From Pyrrhoderma lamaoense (Eukaryota; Basidiomycota; Agaricomycetes; Hymenochaetales; Hymenochaetaceae): a DNA stretch of 64,000 bases. The stretch lies in contig NBAZ01000020.1 of the NCBI GenBank assembly GCA_002794735.1, positions 124,001 to 188,000 of the forward strand, read 5' to 3'. Below, in pieces: positions 1 to 12,584 of the stretch (its first letter is position 1; each line of letters opens with the position of its first letter). Position numbers and translations under genes: made by a program. The notes beneath the pieces are model-generated. The model searched no databases, was not told where the DNA came from, and saw only the letters and a program-made list of their open reading frames with translations.

Positions 1-2280
1 ATAATGCGATCAAGAACGGCACACGTAGGCCGTAAGTTATCAGCAACAGCCCGCCTTCCAAAGCGCTCGACCATTGTTGAATCTCCTTCAGGGAAGACTG
101 CGCAGCCTACAAATGTTGCGAACGTAACTCAACGCGGACCCGGTCCAACTGCACAACCTCAAGTTGCGACTTCTTCGGGAACACCTGTACGCCCCCTCGG
201 CCTGCTCAGCCGTTGCATGGACCTCCTGCCCCCACTTCTGGACCTTCTCAGCAACAACAACAATTGCAGCAACCAGGACAACTTGGACAAGCCGTAAGGC
301 CGCGACTGGCACCTCCCGGAACTCTGTCTGGTGGTCTACATGACGAAAAGGGACAAGTGATTCGTCCTGGATTTGGTCGTAACAACACTGGCGTCATGAT
401 TGTCGATGATTCGGCTCCGAACTCACCTTCCGGAGGAATAGAAGAGCCACCTTTATCTGCTCCTGACGACGGAATCACTCTTGCAGATATTCCACAGTTG
501 ATCGAAGCAGAGGAGGCACGTAAACAACATCGAGCTTTGCCCTCTCAGAGCACGGCACCCCTGATCGCTGAGTTGACACCTTTGGAATTGATGATTGTCA
601 AGCATGCCGCCTTACTCGCACTAAGTCGGTCTCCGTTAAAGAATGAGTTCGAGATTGAAGATTTGCTCGAGTTCATTGAAGCCAAAAAAGGGGGATTTTG
701 GAATAAGTTGTTCAAAAAGGACAAGCAAAAGAAAGGTAAGTTGGCTAGTACTAGTGACTTACTAGACTAATTAATACTCGTTATAATCTAGGTGTTTTCG
801 GGGTACCACTAGAGATACTTGTTGAAAAGGAAGCGGCTGACTCTGTACTTGGGGCTTCTCGAGCAAGTCTTAGGGTACCTAGCTTCATCGATGATGTTAT
901 TTCTGCTATGCGTCAGATGGGTAGGTTACCTTTTCCGGTAATTCGTATCTTGGTCATTAATATTTATAAACGCAGACATGTCGGTCGAGGGCATTTTCCG
1001 AAAGAATGGCAATATTCGACGCCTGAATGAGCTTACAGAAGCGATCGATCGTGACCCTTCTTCCGTTGATCTTACTCAAGATAACCCGGTACAGTTGGCT
1101 GCTTTGTTGAAGAAGTTCCTGAAATCACTGCCTGAACCACTCATGACGTACAAACTTTATCGATTGTTCATGGCTGCTGAGAGTAAGTGGCTTCACTTGT
1201 TAGAATCCTATACCAGCCCTGAATATGCATCTTTAGATTTGACTAATGAGGCTGATCGTAAACGTTGTTTGCACCTTGTAATGCTTCTGCTTCCCAAGGG
1301 TAATCGTGACACAGTTGAAGTTTTGTTTACCTTCTTGAAATGGGTGGCTTCCTTTTCACATGTCGACGAGGAAACAGGGAACAAGATGGATCTGCATAAC
1401 CTTGCAACAGTCATAAGCCCTAACATCTTCCGTAGTTCCCCTGCTAAGGGTACGGATTCTGTACGACTTGAGAGCTTTGAAAGCATCCGTGTAATGGACT
1501 CATTGCTGGAGTATCAAGATGAGTTCTATCTTGTTCCAGAAGACTTCCTACCCCTTCTACGTGATCAAGATTACTTTGGAGGTGCAACAGAGCTGCCGAG
1601 TAGGGAGTTCTTAAAGAAGTGTGAAGCATATCACCGAGGTCGGGTAAATGGACGCACACCTCAAGGATTGACCTCGCCTGTATTAGGTGCAACGGGTCAG
1701 TACAACACTCCAAATAGTGGAAGCGGTGGTTTTTCAAGCATGAGTAGGGATGGGAGTGATCCTCGGCTTGCCACCCAGAAGTCAGACCCATCTATGTCCA
1801 GAGGGAGGCAGATGTACCAAGAACCGGCTACTCCAAGTGGTTCTGCTTCGAGAAATGGTTACTTTAGTCACGAACGAGGGCAGGTCCAATCAGCGTCGCC
1901 TTCAGAACAGCCGCCACCTCCAATTAGAAGTGGTTATTCTTCTCGACAACAATCTCCCCAGCCTCAACCAAGGCTTCCTCATCAACCCTTCTCTCACCCA
2001 GGAACTGGGGACCTCTCCCAACGACTCAAGCACTTGCTTATGGCGGTCATGAATACGAATGGGCAGGTCACCAGCCTCAGCCACAGCTTCCTCCGCAACA
2101 GCAGCAGTGGGCACAACCTATGGTCATGTCCCCTCAAGCTCCTCAAGGGCAAAACCATGGGTTCATTGCAAGCTCTTCTCCCCGATCTTATACCCGCGTA
2201 GTAGCGAGGAGCATACTCAAAATAATATGTCGCTGCCCAACGGACATGCACCGCCGATGCAAGTGCGCCAGCGAACTTAG
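1..2280 (+). CDS. Rho GTPase-activating protein (RhoGAP), 5' end outside the window
   Basis: Stimulates GTP hydrolysis by Rho-family GTPases, so probably acts in cell-wall or actin signalling. Exons seen: about 4-735, 791-920 and 976-2280. The RhoGAP domain runs from the FGVPLE motif after the first intron through GIFRKNGN (the Arg is the arginine finger), LPEPLM and NLATVISPNIF. The N-terminal part is low-complexity and the C-terminal tail is Pro/Gln-rich. The frame breaks three times. Adding one base at the C5 run 192-196, near the G4 run 2007-2010, and near 2193-2195 gives one continuous protein ending at the TAG at 2278-2280; without this the frame would stop at 2201. The true start lies left of the window. 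Subfamily (SAC7-like or other) is not certain. Confidence 0.85.
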
Positions 2281-3003
2281 TATTTTTCCCCTTCAACCCG
2301 TTGGGGTATTGTTATCTATCCGGGACCTTCGTAAACAGTGTTTCTGGTTCGCACATTTCCACATTCCTTTCGTCAGACTGTCTGCATATCTGTATTTTTG
2401 TTCATCATCACGATTTCATCTTAAACACCATTCTTTCTAACCCTATCTCTTTTGTGGACCCTTTCCTCTTTTTTATTATTTTCCTTTTTTCTCTTCCTCC
2501 TTCTACTTTGTCTCTTTCATACGTTCTTTCCCCTTTTACCTTTTTTAACCTCTGCATTGATAATACCCTGAGTTTGATTCTAACTGAAGTTGGTTTCTCT
2601 TATATCTTGCCTTTTTACCTTTACTTAACACGAATGACCAGTTCACTGGACGCATCTGCGTTGACAATTCTTACATATAATTCCCTTTTGGTGGACACTT
2701 TCCTCACGTCATAATTTCTGGTGTTGTATATTACTTAGTTATTGTCAGGACGGTAAAAAATAAAACATTCCGACCATCTCGCACCTCATATTCCAATGAG
2801 TTACCATCGTCTTTACCTGCCAATTAAAATGCAGTATAACTTTGTGATTTAAGGTTTTTCTTTTGCGAGACAATACATCTTGTTTCATTCGTACAGATAC
2901 AATCATCATGACAAGATATGGTTTTAGTACAACTCGATAACAATAACTAGAGGTCATCATGTTGCAGAAGCGGGAGCACCAGGGAGCTGAAGACGTTTTT
3001 TGT
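2281..3003. other. Intergenic, convergent 3' region between RhoGAP and P2
   Basis: Both flanking genes end here. The stretch about 2400-2560 is strongly pyrimidine-rich (CT tracts), as is common in fungal 3' regions. Open frames here read as low-complexity Phe/Leu/Ser and are not supported as genes. Confidence 0.5.
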
Positions 3004-3455
3004 TTAATCAAAGAGACCGAAGCCCATGTCATCGTCAGACTCTTCCTATAGAAAGGTTTCGAGTTAGGAATGATCAAACAATAAATTACAATATTGCTAA
3101 CCTTCTCTTCCTCCTTCTTCTCCTCTTCCTTGGGAGCTTCTGCGGCACCTCCAGCAGCAGCAGCGGCAGGAGCAGATCCGACAGCTGCACCTCCAGATGG
3201 AACCTTGGGTATAACAAAGGTTTAATCTAAGAAATATTACAAATGACATTAGATTGGACGTACGGAGGCGAACTTGGCGGAACCCTCAGAGATCAATCCA
3301 GCAATATCCTTGCCCTCAAGCTCGGAGATGAGCTTGGAAAGACGTTCCTCATCAGCATCGATTCCAACAGAACCAAGTACTTTCTTGATATCGTCAGAAG
3401 TCGGGGCAGCCTTGCCACCGATTTGGAGGAGAAGGTATGCGGCGATATAACGCAT
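3004..3455 (-). CDS. RPP2: 60S acidic ribosomal protein P2
   Basis: Part of the ribosomal stalk that recruits and activates translation GTPases. Three exons on the minus strand: 3455-3264, 3203-3102 and 3045-3004, joined by GT-AG introns of 60 and 56 bases. The product begins [10 protein letters not shown], has the P2 dimerisation region with [10 protein letters not shown], then an Ala/Gly-rich hinge (exon 2), a Lys/Glu stretch, and the invariant acidic tail [12 protein letters not shown]. Length (112 aa) is typical. It is intact, with no frame break, and faces S15 across a 317-base shared upstream region. Confidence 0.95.
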
Positions 3456-3772
3456 TTCTAGGGTAGTATAATCTTAGTTTTAAAGAATTTTTTGAAAAGG
3501 AATGTCTTTTTCATACTTTGTGAATGTTATGCTTGAAGTGGGCAGCCGCAAATCTGATTTAATCCCCTCGGGATGACTTGTGGATTCTGTCCGAAAGGTT
3601 GGAGCAGTATTTCTGAAATTAATTTGGAAAGATGTACTGGTGCACGGAATCTGGTCACGTGTGTGCTATACAGCACATTTTGGGTTTGTGTCACGCATTC
3701 TAAGAGTGAGTTTGTCACCCTTTCGACGCCGTCACTTCAACGTTTCCTCAAGACTAATCGTCGCAAAAAAAG
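3456..3772. promoter_or_regulatory. Shared divergent promoter of ribosomal genes P2 and S15
   Basis: The only 317 bases between two start codons that point away from each other, so it must hold both promoters and 5' leaders. A CACGTG palindrome lies at 3656-3661; in fungi such sites bind Cbf1-type bHLH factors, but its role here is inference. No clear TATA box was seen. Confidence 0.55.
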
Positions 3773-4645
3773 ATGGTTGGACCGGTTTATGCTATGTTTG
3801 AGGTGTAGAAGACGTTACTGATACTGGTTTTGTGTTATTCAAGGCTGATCACGATGTTACCGACCCCGCAGTTGCGGCCGAAATGAAGAAGAGGAGGACG
3901 TTCCGTACCTTCTCGTACCGGGGGTAGAACTCGACAAACTCTTGGACTTGAGCAATGACGATGTATGTTGTTTATGTTGAATAATTTATGGAATTACTTT
4001 TCTTTTGCTAACCAACACGATCTAGTTCGTTGAGGTAGGATTATGCGTTTCTAAAATTATACAACCCAAGATCAAAAAATTGAATTGGAATTATTTATTA
4101 GCTCGTCCACGCCCGTGCACGTCGCCGGTTTCAACGCGGTCTCAAGAAGCGCCCAATGGGTCTTATTAAGAAGTTGCGTAAGGCAAAGAAGGCCGCCCCG
4201 CCAAATGAGAAACCCGCTGTTGTGAAGACTCATCTCCGTGATATGATTGTTGTACCCGAGATGATCGGTTCAGTAGTTGGTATCTACAATGGAAAGGTTT
4301 TCAACAGTGTTGAAATTAAGCCTGAGATGACTGGACACTATCTTGCGGAGTTCTCGTGCTCATACAAGCCAGTCAAGCACGGTCGTCCCGGTGTAAGTAC
4401 TTGCCTCTATTCTTGTGATCTCATTTCATTAAAACCTTCTCCATACTTACAAACTTGACCTACAGATTGGTGCTACTCACTGTAAGTCCAAAGCATATAA
4501 ACAAATTCTGCAGGCAATTAACAACATAATTTACTCCGTTGCTACTTGCAGCCTCTCGCTTGTAAGTGATCTAAAATTACACATGTTATTTTGATTGATC
4601 TCAACGGTTGTTTCAATCTCCCCTTGTAGCATCCCATTGAAGTAA
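3773..4645 (+). CDS. RPS15: 40S ribosomal protein S15 (uS19)
   Basis: Small-subunit protein of the head near the decoding centre. Seven exons rebuild the whole family sequence: 3773-3775 (the ATG alone), 3844-3962, 4026-4034 (nine bases, Phe-Val-Glu), 4102-4392, 4466-4481 (16 bases), 4552-4561 (10 bases) and 4630-4645. Motifs in order: [89 protein letters not shown]. All introns are GT-AG. A predictor that skips the tiny exons would lose the Phe-Val-Glu and the C terminus. Intact, no frame break. Confidence 0.95.
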
Positions 4646-5479
4646 CCTCACTCTATGTTTTACTATATTTCTTTTTGTTTCATCACTATGTGCAGTACAT
4701 GATATGTTTTCTGTCTCGAAAAAAAATGACATGCATATGTATTTGGATGTGTGCAACCAACCGTGTTTCTATTCTTATAAAATGGCCGAACGGAAATTAT
4801 GTATGAAAAAAGGCGCTTATCTCGAGTAAGTTCTGAGCGAATGATCAAAACAGATTTCAAACAGTGTAAGCATGCATATGCATATGGGGAAAAGGCCATT
4901 AGTAGCATTGATAATGGTACCATCTATAATGAGCGTCTCGGCGAGGCTACCGCGGCTAGAAAATGTATTGATTTCCTTTTTCAGCTATTGACTACCGACG
5001 GCAGACAGTTATCGCAAGATTGGAGAGATCGAAACGTCCGGCCCAATAATCATCAAGATTTGATGACGGCACATCTGCTAGAAGGTTAGAACAGAGGAAT
5101 ATGAAAGCTAAACCAATCAGATAAAACGTTTTTGGGTGAGAAACTAAGTTCTTTATATACACACACAAGATAATTATTAATACTAAATACATGTAAATTG
5201 CATTGAGACCGCGAAAAGAGGGGGAAGGAAGGTGGAGACATGACAAGGTTTGTTCTATCATAAATACGTTAGTGAACAGAGTTAAATCCGGGTAGGGAGC
5301 ATAAGACGACACACAAGGAACACGCCATAATATCACGACATTCCCCGTTAAAATAGGAGACACTAAGGATAGAATGAATTTTAATGATCTTGGAAACAAT
5401 CAAAACAATAGGATATTGAATACATGCATTCATAAACTCTAGGTATTCTCCGGTTGAATGCGATACGGCGATAGCGATA

Positions 5480-5499
5480 TACACACACACACACACACT
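5480..5499. repeat. CA dinucleotide microsatellite
   Basis: About nine to ten uninterrupted AC units, immediately followed by CTGAGTCACAC. Intergenic. Confidence 0.9.
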
Positions 5500-6053
5500 G
5501 AGTCACACATGATCCAGTCTCGTCGAGCTGTCTCACATCTCTTGCATGGATGAGCTCAGTAATTGAAAGGATAAGTGACGGGGAAGTGGGTCAAGAACTG
5601 ACATTAAACTTCCCGCGAAACTCTCCTTCTGTGAATTCTTGGGGTAGTACAATAGAGAATTCACCGCACTTTTGCGGCGGTCCCTTTTCTCTTTTTTTTC
5701 AATGAAAGAGTAGACCATGAGCCGGCGGTCCAAGGGAATACGGATATGAAAAAAGCAAGGAACATCGTGGCGTGTAGTTTTTCTCGAATTAAATTTATTT
5801 TTCTGTGTTTCTTCCTTTCTTCTTTATTCCTTTTTATTTTATTTTAATAACCCTTAAGATTTATCTTTTGAAAAATAGCTTCATTTGGGTTACGAGACTC
5901 TGACTAGCCCCAGTCCACATACGCGGTACGTAATCATTAAATTATCACCAATGTTTCATCCGGCTAGTGCCGAGGTGCCGATTACAGTTCCATTACCAGT
6001 ACCTTTCAATTAGAAAAACATCCATGAACACTTGTCCTCTGCTACTATGCCCC

Positions 6054-6073
6054 GCTCAGCTCAGCTCAGCTCA
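6054..6073. repeat. Tandem GCTCA pentamer repeat
   Basis: Four copies of GCTCA about 90 bases upstream of the ATG of the Zn2Cys6 gene. Position suggests the 5' leader or core promoter; a function is not shown. Confidence 0.8.
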
Positions 6074-6164
6074 CCTTAGCTACTCCTCGCTCTCCCCCTT
6101 GGCTATCTTACTTCTCCATTTCTTTTACTCCTTATAAGATCCGCTACGAGACATCCCTCATATC

Positions 6165-9100
6165 ATGTCTTGCCCATCCACTTCTTCTAAGCAAACACGG
6201 AACATTCGTCTTGAGGTTGCAAAACGTATGGAACGTCCTTTAGATTATACTTCCCCACAAAGTAGTACAGGTAAGGCACCCGTAAAGCGTAAGCGTCTCG
6301 TCAAAGTACGTGTTTCACTTCAGTATCAAATGTCCATAATGTGCTGGCTGATAGGCATACAAAGGCATGCGACGCATGCCACAAGAGTAAACGTCGTTGT
6401 GATGGAATGGGTAAGATCGATATACTTCTTAAAATAATCTCCGCATAGCTGACTGTCGTCTTTTCTCTTCCTTAGATCCTTGTGACAACTGGCAAGTTAT
6501 ATTCTCACATCTTAGCCGCATAATTGTGCTTGTTTGCTCATGATATAAATTGTATAATAGTTACTACGCCTCCAAAGAGTGCATTTACACAGATTCCTCT
6601 GGTAGACCTGTCCCAGCGCCTAATGCACCTCGCTTGGAGCCCCATAATACTGCAATCAATGCTCCCGCATTCGGCACTACTGGTATCAGTGTATTAGCCA
6701 CAGATATATCTAGTTGATACTCACATTTTTCCAGAGCCTAGTTCATCTCGGTCGGTACTTCAACATACCGATACTCCTCTCATGACAGGCGCGGGCGCAC
6801 CTGATGCATCCGCCTTTATTCCTGTGCATACGTTTGATCTATCCCCACACCATGCCGCCGGTGATAGTTCACATTCCGGAGGACTAAGTCATGCTAATTT
6901 TCCATCCCGGAAACATATGAGTGAACTAGAATCACGTTCAAGATTAGTTACAAACGGTATACAGCTCCAAGGACTATCTAAGGAAGTAGCTGGACTCAAC
7001 AATACAAAATCTGACAGCAGCTACTATAGAGCACATGAAGGGACTACCACCCCTATCGTTTACCATAAACATATTATCCGCGAACTTGTTAATCGTAAGT
7101 TAGATTGTTTAGACTTTTCTCCATATCATCTACCCGGCCGATTATCAACTCACCAGTAAGACGAACTGAAAATTTTACTGTTCCGCTCGCCGCGCATTCA
7201 TATACAACGTCACAACCGTTATTTCCTTTCGGACCAAAAAAATCTTATATAGTCTTTTCTTCTGATATTACTTATATTTTTCATTTTTCTTATTCATGAT
7301 CAGAGTAAATCGATAATCGCGGTTGCTAACGTGGTTTCAACTTTTAGTTTTCTTTGCTCATTGCCATCCTCATCGATTGATCATCCATTCCACCTCATTT
7401 TATTCTGACCTCTGTCGTAACCGTGTCCCATTATATCTCCTAAATGCCATATGTGCGGTAGCAGCTCCTTTATCTCATAACCCCCTAGTCCGTGAAGAAC
7501 CCGTTCGCCAATCTGGAGAGAAGTTCGCAGCGGCTGCCTTGAAGGAACTGCTTGACGCTGACAACAAGCTACTCATTGGTGGTCTAGAGGCAGCCCAGGC
7601 ACTCGTACTGATCCAGGCATATGAAGTTTACAGGGCTGGAAACATGGATGGTTACATGCCTTATTTTGGTAAGTCAAATATGCACCGAGCCGGGGAATGT
7701 AGTCTAATGGTGGTTAAGATCTGTCTCTCTGGATCCTACACTCTGAGAACCTTCTTTCTCCAAGTAGAGACGGTGGAGCTGAGACCAACGGACAGCTTCC
7801 GTCCGAGGAGACATGCCTAAGAATAGTCCGACGAGAATGTGCTCGTCGGACCTTCTGGCTGGTACATATGATTGAGTTACTTGGAGCAACCTTTACTCGA
7901 CGTCCCATGATGTACAAAAAGGAGGATCTTGAAGGTGTGCGTTTACCATGTGACGAGGCAAGTTTTGACCTTGCACTCGAGGCAGAGCCGGGTTTGTTTA
8001 TTCATTTCACCCTACCTGGATATGCTAAGTAATTTCTTATTATCAAAGAGTATCTCGACGCTCCTGCATTGAAAACAAGTGATGCATCTGAATTCGGACA
8101 CATAATTCGCGCGGCTAATTTATTACTTGAAGTAGAAGCAAATAGTATAACAAGTAAATACTAATACCTTTTTCAGAAAAGGCGTACTTGAATCTACTAT
8201 TTATACTGATATCTTGTCTTTTCTGATATATAGCCATGGATTCCCAGTCGATTTCACACTGCGAAGACCAGATTGAGGTGATTACAATGTATTGAATTAC
8301 TTCAGACACAGAACTAATAATATCAATCTTCGTCGACTCATCTTGCGCAATCCATACTTCTCTCGTATTTTGTTATTTTTCGGTCGTACTTCCTCACTCA
8401 TGGTATCTCTTGCTCGCTTCCTTCTCTTATTAATGACACACGTGTTTCCATCCAATGAACGTAGCAATGGTCCCTTACTCTTCCTGATCATCTCAAGTAC
8501 ACTCCAAGGAACCTGCAGATGCAACTTTCACTGTGGGAAACGGGATCTAATACTAGTACATGGTGCTTCTGCTTTATGCATATCATGTATTCATGTGCAA
8601 TTTTAGCATTGAGTGATGTGAGCAATTTGTTTTATGAATTTCTTCTTTCCCCTCTTTCACTCTTCTTCTCTCTAATCTCCGCTTGTCCGCACGTCGCGGC
8701 AAGATTTAAGCTTATCACGTCCCATTTCATAGGGTCGCTCTAACTGCTTATATCATTAGATGCGCAGGGCTATTGGATTATATCCTTGTCGCGGTCACCA
8801 GGATGCGCTTGCGGCTGTTCCAGCTATAATGAACGGGATCGGACCTCGTGCCCGGAACAGTATACTCTGTGAGTTCGTTTTATGTAAAAATCATTGCAAC
8901 TTTGCTAACGTGAGCGTGTGTAATCCACCCATACCACAGTAGGAAGTGTATTATGGCTACAATACTGTGGGCCTCATGCGGCGTATACAAATAAAGCACA
9001 AAAGGGAGGGGAAGAAAACTCCGTCGGAAGTTCGTCTTCCTTTTCTGAGATTAATGGTAATGCGGAAGCATCAGCAATAAGTGAGCTTCTGCCGCAGCTA

Positions 9101-9935
9101 GATTTGTGGATTAAAGAGTGGGAAGAATTCTGGGGCCCTGCGACAATGCACAATGGCGGTGAAAGGTCCCAGGCTCTTGTCGGGAAACAAGATAATCTAA
9201 ATCTTCCCGCGGGTTCCAATCCATCTTCCGGTTTCGGTTCGTCTACTCTCATGGCAAGAGCCCCTGCGCCGACGGCGGAAGGGGGGCGAATTTGCAACTC
9301 TCGAGTAACAGCAATAGCAGCGTTGCTGTTGGTATGAGCCCTTCCTCCGTACACTCGGACCCCGAGGGGCTTAACCAAGATTCAATGCATCAGGTCATTT
9401 CGGAACAAGGGGGTACTTCGTTGCGAGGACAGCCTTCTCTTCCTTCGCTCAAAGCTAGTGGCTTACTTGAAGTGACGGCTGATGATACGCAACACAATCG
9501 GTCATCGGTTACGTCGACATCCGCGAAGCAGCCTTTATCATGGGCACTTGGTTCATCGGCATCTCAACATGCACCCTTCCTTTCAGCCGCTGTTGTTCCC
9601 AGCCCTAATAGCAATAACTCTACTGGAATTTCTGTTAGCAGTTACAATACGAATAGCAGCAGCAATAACAATAACAGCAGCATCAATATCAATCACGATA
9701 ATAGTAATAATAGTGTTAGCTCGATGGTGGCAGGAGTCCCGCGGTGTCCGATTTTCACCACCACCATCAACAACATTGCCATCTCCATCCGGCACAGAAT
9801 GGTGTTACTAGTGGAGGGGGATTCCAGGCTTTGCGCGTCCCAGCAATTCGTCAACAAATTCGTCAGGTACATGTTCCTGAACACTACCAACAGTGCCATC
9901 AACAACACCAGCACCGTCTTCGAAGTGGACGTTGA
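6165..9935 (+). CDS. Zn2Cys6 fungal transcription factor with fungal_trans middle region
   Basis: Predicted nuclear DNA-binding regulator; target genes unknown. Exons seen: 6165-6305, 6365-6410, 6476-6491 (16 bases), 6561-6682, 6735-7094, 7348-7668, 7719 to about 7991, then several less certain ones. The zinc cluster is ACDACHKSKRRCDGM / DPCDN / C..ASKEC, that is C-x2-C-x6-C-x5-C-x2-C-x6-C. It is split over three introns, and the fifth Cys is completed only if intron 6492-6560 is a GC-AG intron. The middle region begins near LFFAHCHPHRL and includes RIVRRECARRTFWL. A late exon carries LDLWIKEWEEFWGP, then Ser/Asn- and His/Gln-rich tails. Frames break at the G6 run 9281-9286 and the T4 run 9752-9755; one base added at each gives an end at 9935. 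Between 8150 and 8950 the frame could not be followed with confidence. Confidence 0.75.
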
Positions 9936-11588
9936 GTCGAGGGATCATCGCTTTTTCTCCTACTGGGTACCAGGACGTTACGGAACATTCAACGTCATTG
10001 TTTGTATCGCGTGATGGCAGCGGTATGAGGTAAGGATAAGTAAGGGAGGGTTCGCACGTACGGAGTACAAAGTGGAAGATAAAATTGGAATATGAAAATG
10101 GTTACGGGAGGATACATTGTAATAACTCCCAGGCTGCTAATTATGGCTCTATTATCTTGACGCCACAAGAACGAAAACACAAAAATTATCGTTCCACGAA
10201 AAACTTCATAGCAGGCTTGATGCTGCTGTACATCTCTTCCTCTTGGGCGAGTCACATCATGGATCTATTGTACTTTCTCCGTTTTATCACACACTTTTTG
10301 GACTAGTGCTATAGAAATGGTTTTTCTTTCTGTTAATGTCCCTTTGTTGAGCTTTTTCTAAACTACCTTAGGAAACTCCATACAAACGGGGCCATTTCGT
10401 TTTCCTCTCTTTCTGGCGTTTTTTCTGCTGCTTCGGTTTTCTTCTGCAGGATATGTATACATATATAAATTAATAATCTCGGGAAATATCTACTTTATCA
10501 CTACACGCGATTTGCATATACATATTTTTATTTTTGTATCTCTCCTTTTACCTTTCTTCTTTCTATGATCTCATTATTGCTAGTATTTCTTTCAGGGACC
10601 TGTCATTAACCTAATCGCGATAAAATTGTTTTGTAGCCAGTAGATCAGTCTTCTTCTCCCCTCTTACTCCTAAATACTCGTTGCTTGCTGTATACGATTA
10701 ATATATACATACGCGTAGATCTAACTTTACTTAAAAAAGTGTATAACACAAGTGTTGCAATGGCGAGTGGTCGATAATAAGCAATCGAATTAGTACATAA
10801 ACTTAGATCGGTGCATATTTCAGTAAATAATCGATACGTGCGTAGGCAAATCCCGGAGGTTCGGAAGTAGGGACGTTAGAGGTTAGGCCCGGGACTCAGG
10901 CTCTTCCTCTAACCCCCCTCTTTTCCTTTCGCTATTACCAATATTCTAGACTAGGATAAGAGGTTAATATAGGCTATATTCTTCACAAGGGACCTGAGAT
11001 CGCAGTAAGAGGAGAAGGAGCCGCAGATCTCCGGTAGAAAAGAGTTAGAAACTGGTTTGATGCTAGAATGTATGATGCCGATCCCGACTCGGAGGATGTG
11101 GATGTTTGGGATCGAGTATGGATATTGCGGTATTATCATTATCGGAGTCGGGTGCGGGTGACAAGATGCGGTAGCCTAATGGGATGTATCGCTCTTTCTT
11201 TTCTTTCTTCATGTTTTTCTTTTTTTCTGTTATTTCCCCTTAAGTGCTAGAAATGACAGGCTAAGGTGGCTAAGAATCGAGACATTGCCTGTAGAGACTA
11301 GTAGATTTCTTGCGTAGCAATAGAATTTCCAGATCCAATTTGTAGTATTGTACATAATCAGAGAGAAACTAAAGATCAGGAAGGTTCAGTCAGGAGCTTG
11401 AACCCTGTATCTTGTATAGCTTAGAATCGTTTGGGAACCTGAATATCATGGGAATAATAATGTTGATGGATGATCGAAGAGCGTGATGTTCGGCGTGTGA
11501 CATTAACTCGTATGTGACAGAACTCGTGACAGATCATGTCAGTGACGTAGTTAATCTAGTACCTGACTATAGTGGACTACCTGTTACC
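9936..11588. other. Intergenic region between the Zn2Cys6 gene and COX23
   Basis: About 1.65 kb of AT-rich sequence, probably a long 3' region plus the COX23 promoter. No frame or splice-linked exon set reads like a protein on either strand. Confidence 0.45.
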
Positions 11589-12584
11589 ATGCCTGGTTCT
11601 GAGCATGAATACCAGTCTACGTCTTCGCTGCCATCTCCAGACGCTGTGAGGACCCCAAAGGATTATAAGGAGCACTTCAAAGTATGTAAACACTTAGCAT
11701 TGTCGCGGATCGTGTCAGTTTTTTTCCACAGGTAGAACAGTCTATCTGTCATACGAAAATTCGTACACAAATGCGAATTAGCACCCTTCAATAATACGTT
11801 TTTATGTTACTGATTTTAGAATCTAAACGTGTAGACTCACAAAAAAGTGGTGACCAAGTTTGTTGAGTAAGTTCCCTTCTCTGTGTCTTTTCATTTCATA
11901 TCTTTTCCAGACCTCGTTTTTTAAATGATACGAGTTTTTTCGTACACCGTTTTCTCTTTTTCTTACAATTTTTATCCACCAACTCGGAATCAAGCACACT
12001 ATCATTTATATCTCGGCTGCTTTCTTGAATAGTTTTTAGGTGTGAGCGCACACTAGCAATGTTTTTAATCATATTCAAATTATCTATAAACTTCTGATAT
12101 TAATAAATTTCACATCTGATATCTAGTCCGTGTCAGGATGCCTCTAAAGCCTCGCTCGAATGCTTGAATAGGAATGACTACGATAGAGGAAAATGTATAG
12201 ACTTTTTGAGGCGTATAAGGATTGCAAGAAAACATGGGTGAGTCTTTGTTTTGGGGATTGAACTCATTTTTACTCCCTTGACCATGGGATTAGATTCTTC
12301 GTTACTTCTCAGCACATTTCAATTAATTTCGTTCCCCATTATTCGCCTTGGCTCCCTATTTGAGACTTTTATTGTTATCTTCCCTTCTTAATCTGCAGCT
12401 CTGAAAGATCTTATACCGTAATACTGACTGTCGTTTCTCATTTCGATTACCCGTCTCACCCCGAACTTATCCTGTCTCTTTTAATCGGACGATGCCAATT
12501 CGACCGAAATAAACAAAACAGCTTGAAAAACGACGCGAAGATGGGCTAAACGGGAAGGATAACAAGATCGATATTAATACTTAA
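11589..12584 (+). CDS. COX23: COX23-like twin CX9C protein (cytochrome oxidase assembly)
   Basis: Small protein of the mitochondrial intermembrane space; COX23 is needed for cytochrome c oxidase assembly and folds through Mia40. Exons: 11589-11681, 11835-11866 (32 bases), 12127-12237 and 12522-12584. Read across the splices it gives TPKDYKEHFK, VVTKFVDPCQDASKASLEC, NRNDYDRGKCIDFFEAYKDC and KKTW, then a short basic tail. The two C-x9-C pairs are Cys-Gln to Cys-Leu and Cys-Ile to Cys-Lys. The second pair is in frame only if the T5 run 12203-12207 is really T6. The start chosen is the first in-frame ATG (MPGSEHEY); the frame is open upstream but begins there with GTG. CHCHD7-type naming is possible. 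Confidence 0.8.

Larger units (their letters stand above)
4646..6164. other. Intergenic region upstream of the Zn2Cys6 gene
   Basis: 1.5 kb with no supported gene. It holds a CA dinucleotide run near 5480-5499 and a GCTCA repeat at 6054-6073 in the presumed promoter of the downstream regulator. A TTATAAG motif lies at 6132-6138, just before its ATG. Open frames here show no protein-like composition. Confidence 0.5.

Noticed and set aside
7669..7718. Possible frameshift in the Zn2Cys6 gene
   Set aside because: A normal 50-base intron with GTAAGT donor, CTAAT branch-like motif and AAG acceptor restores the frame to DLSLWILHSENLL, so no missing base is needed.
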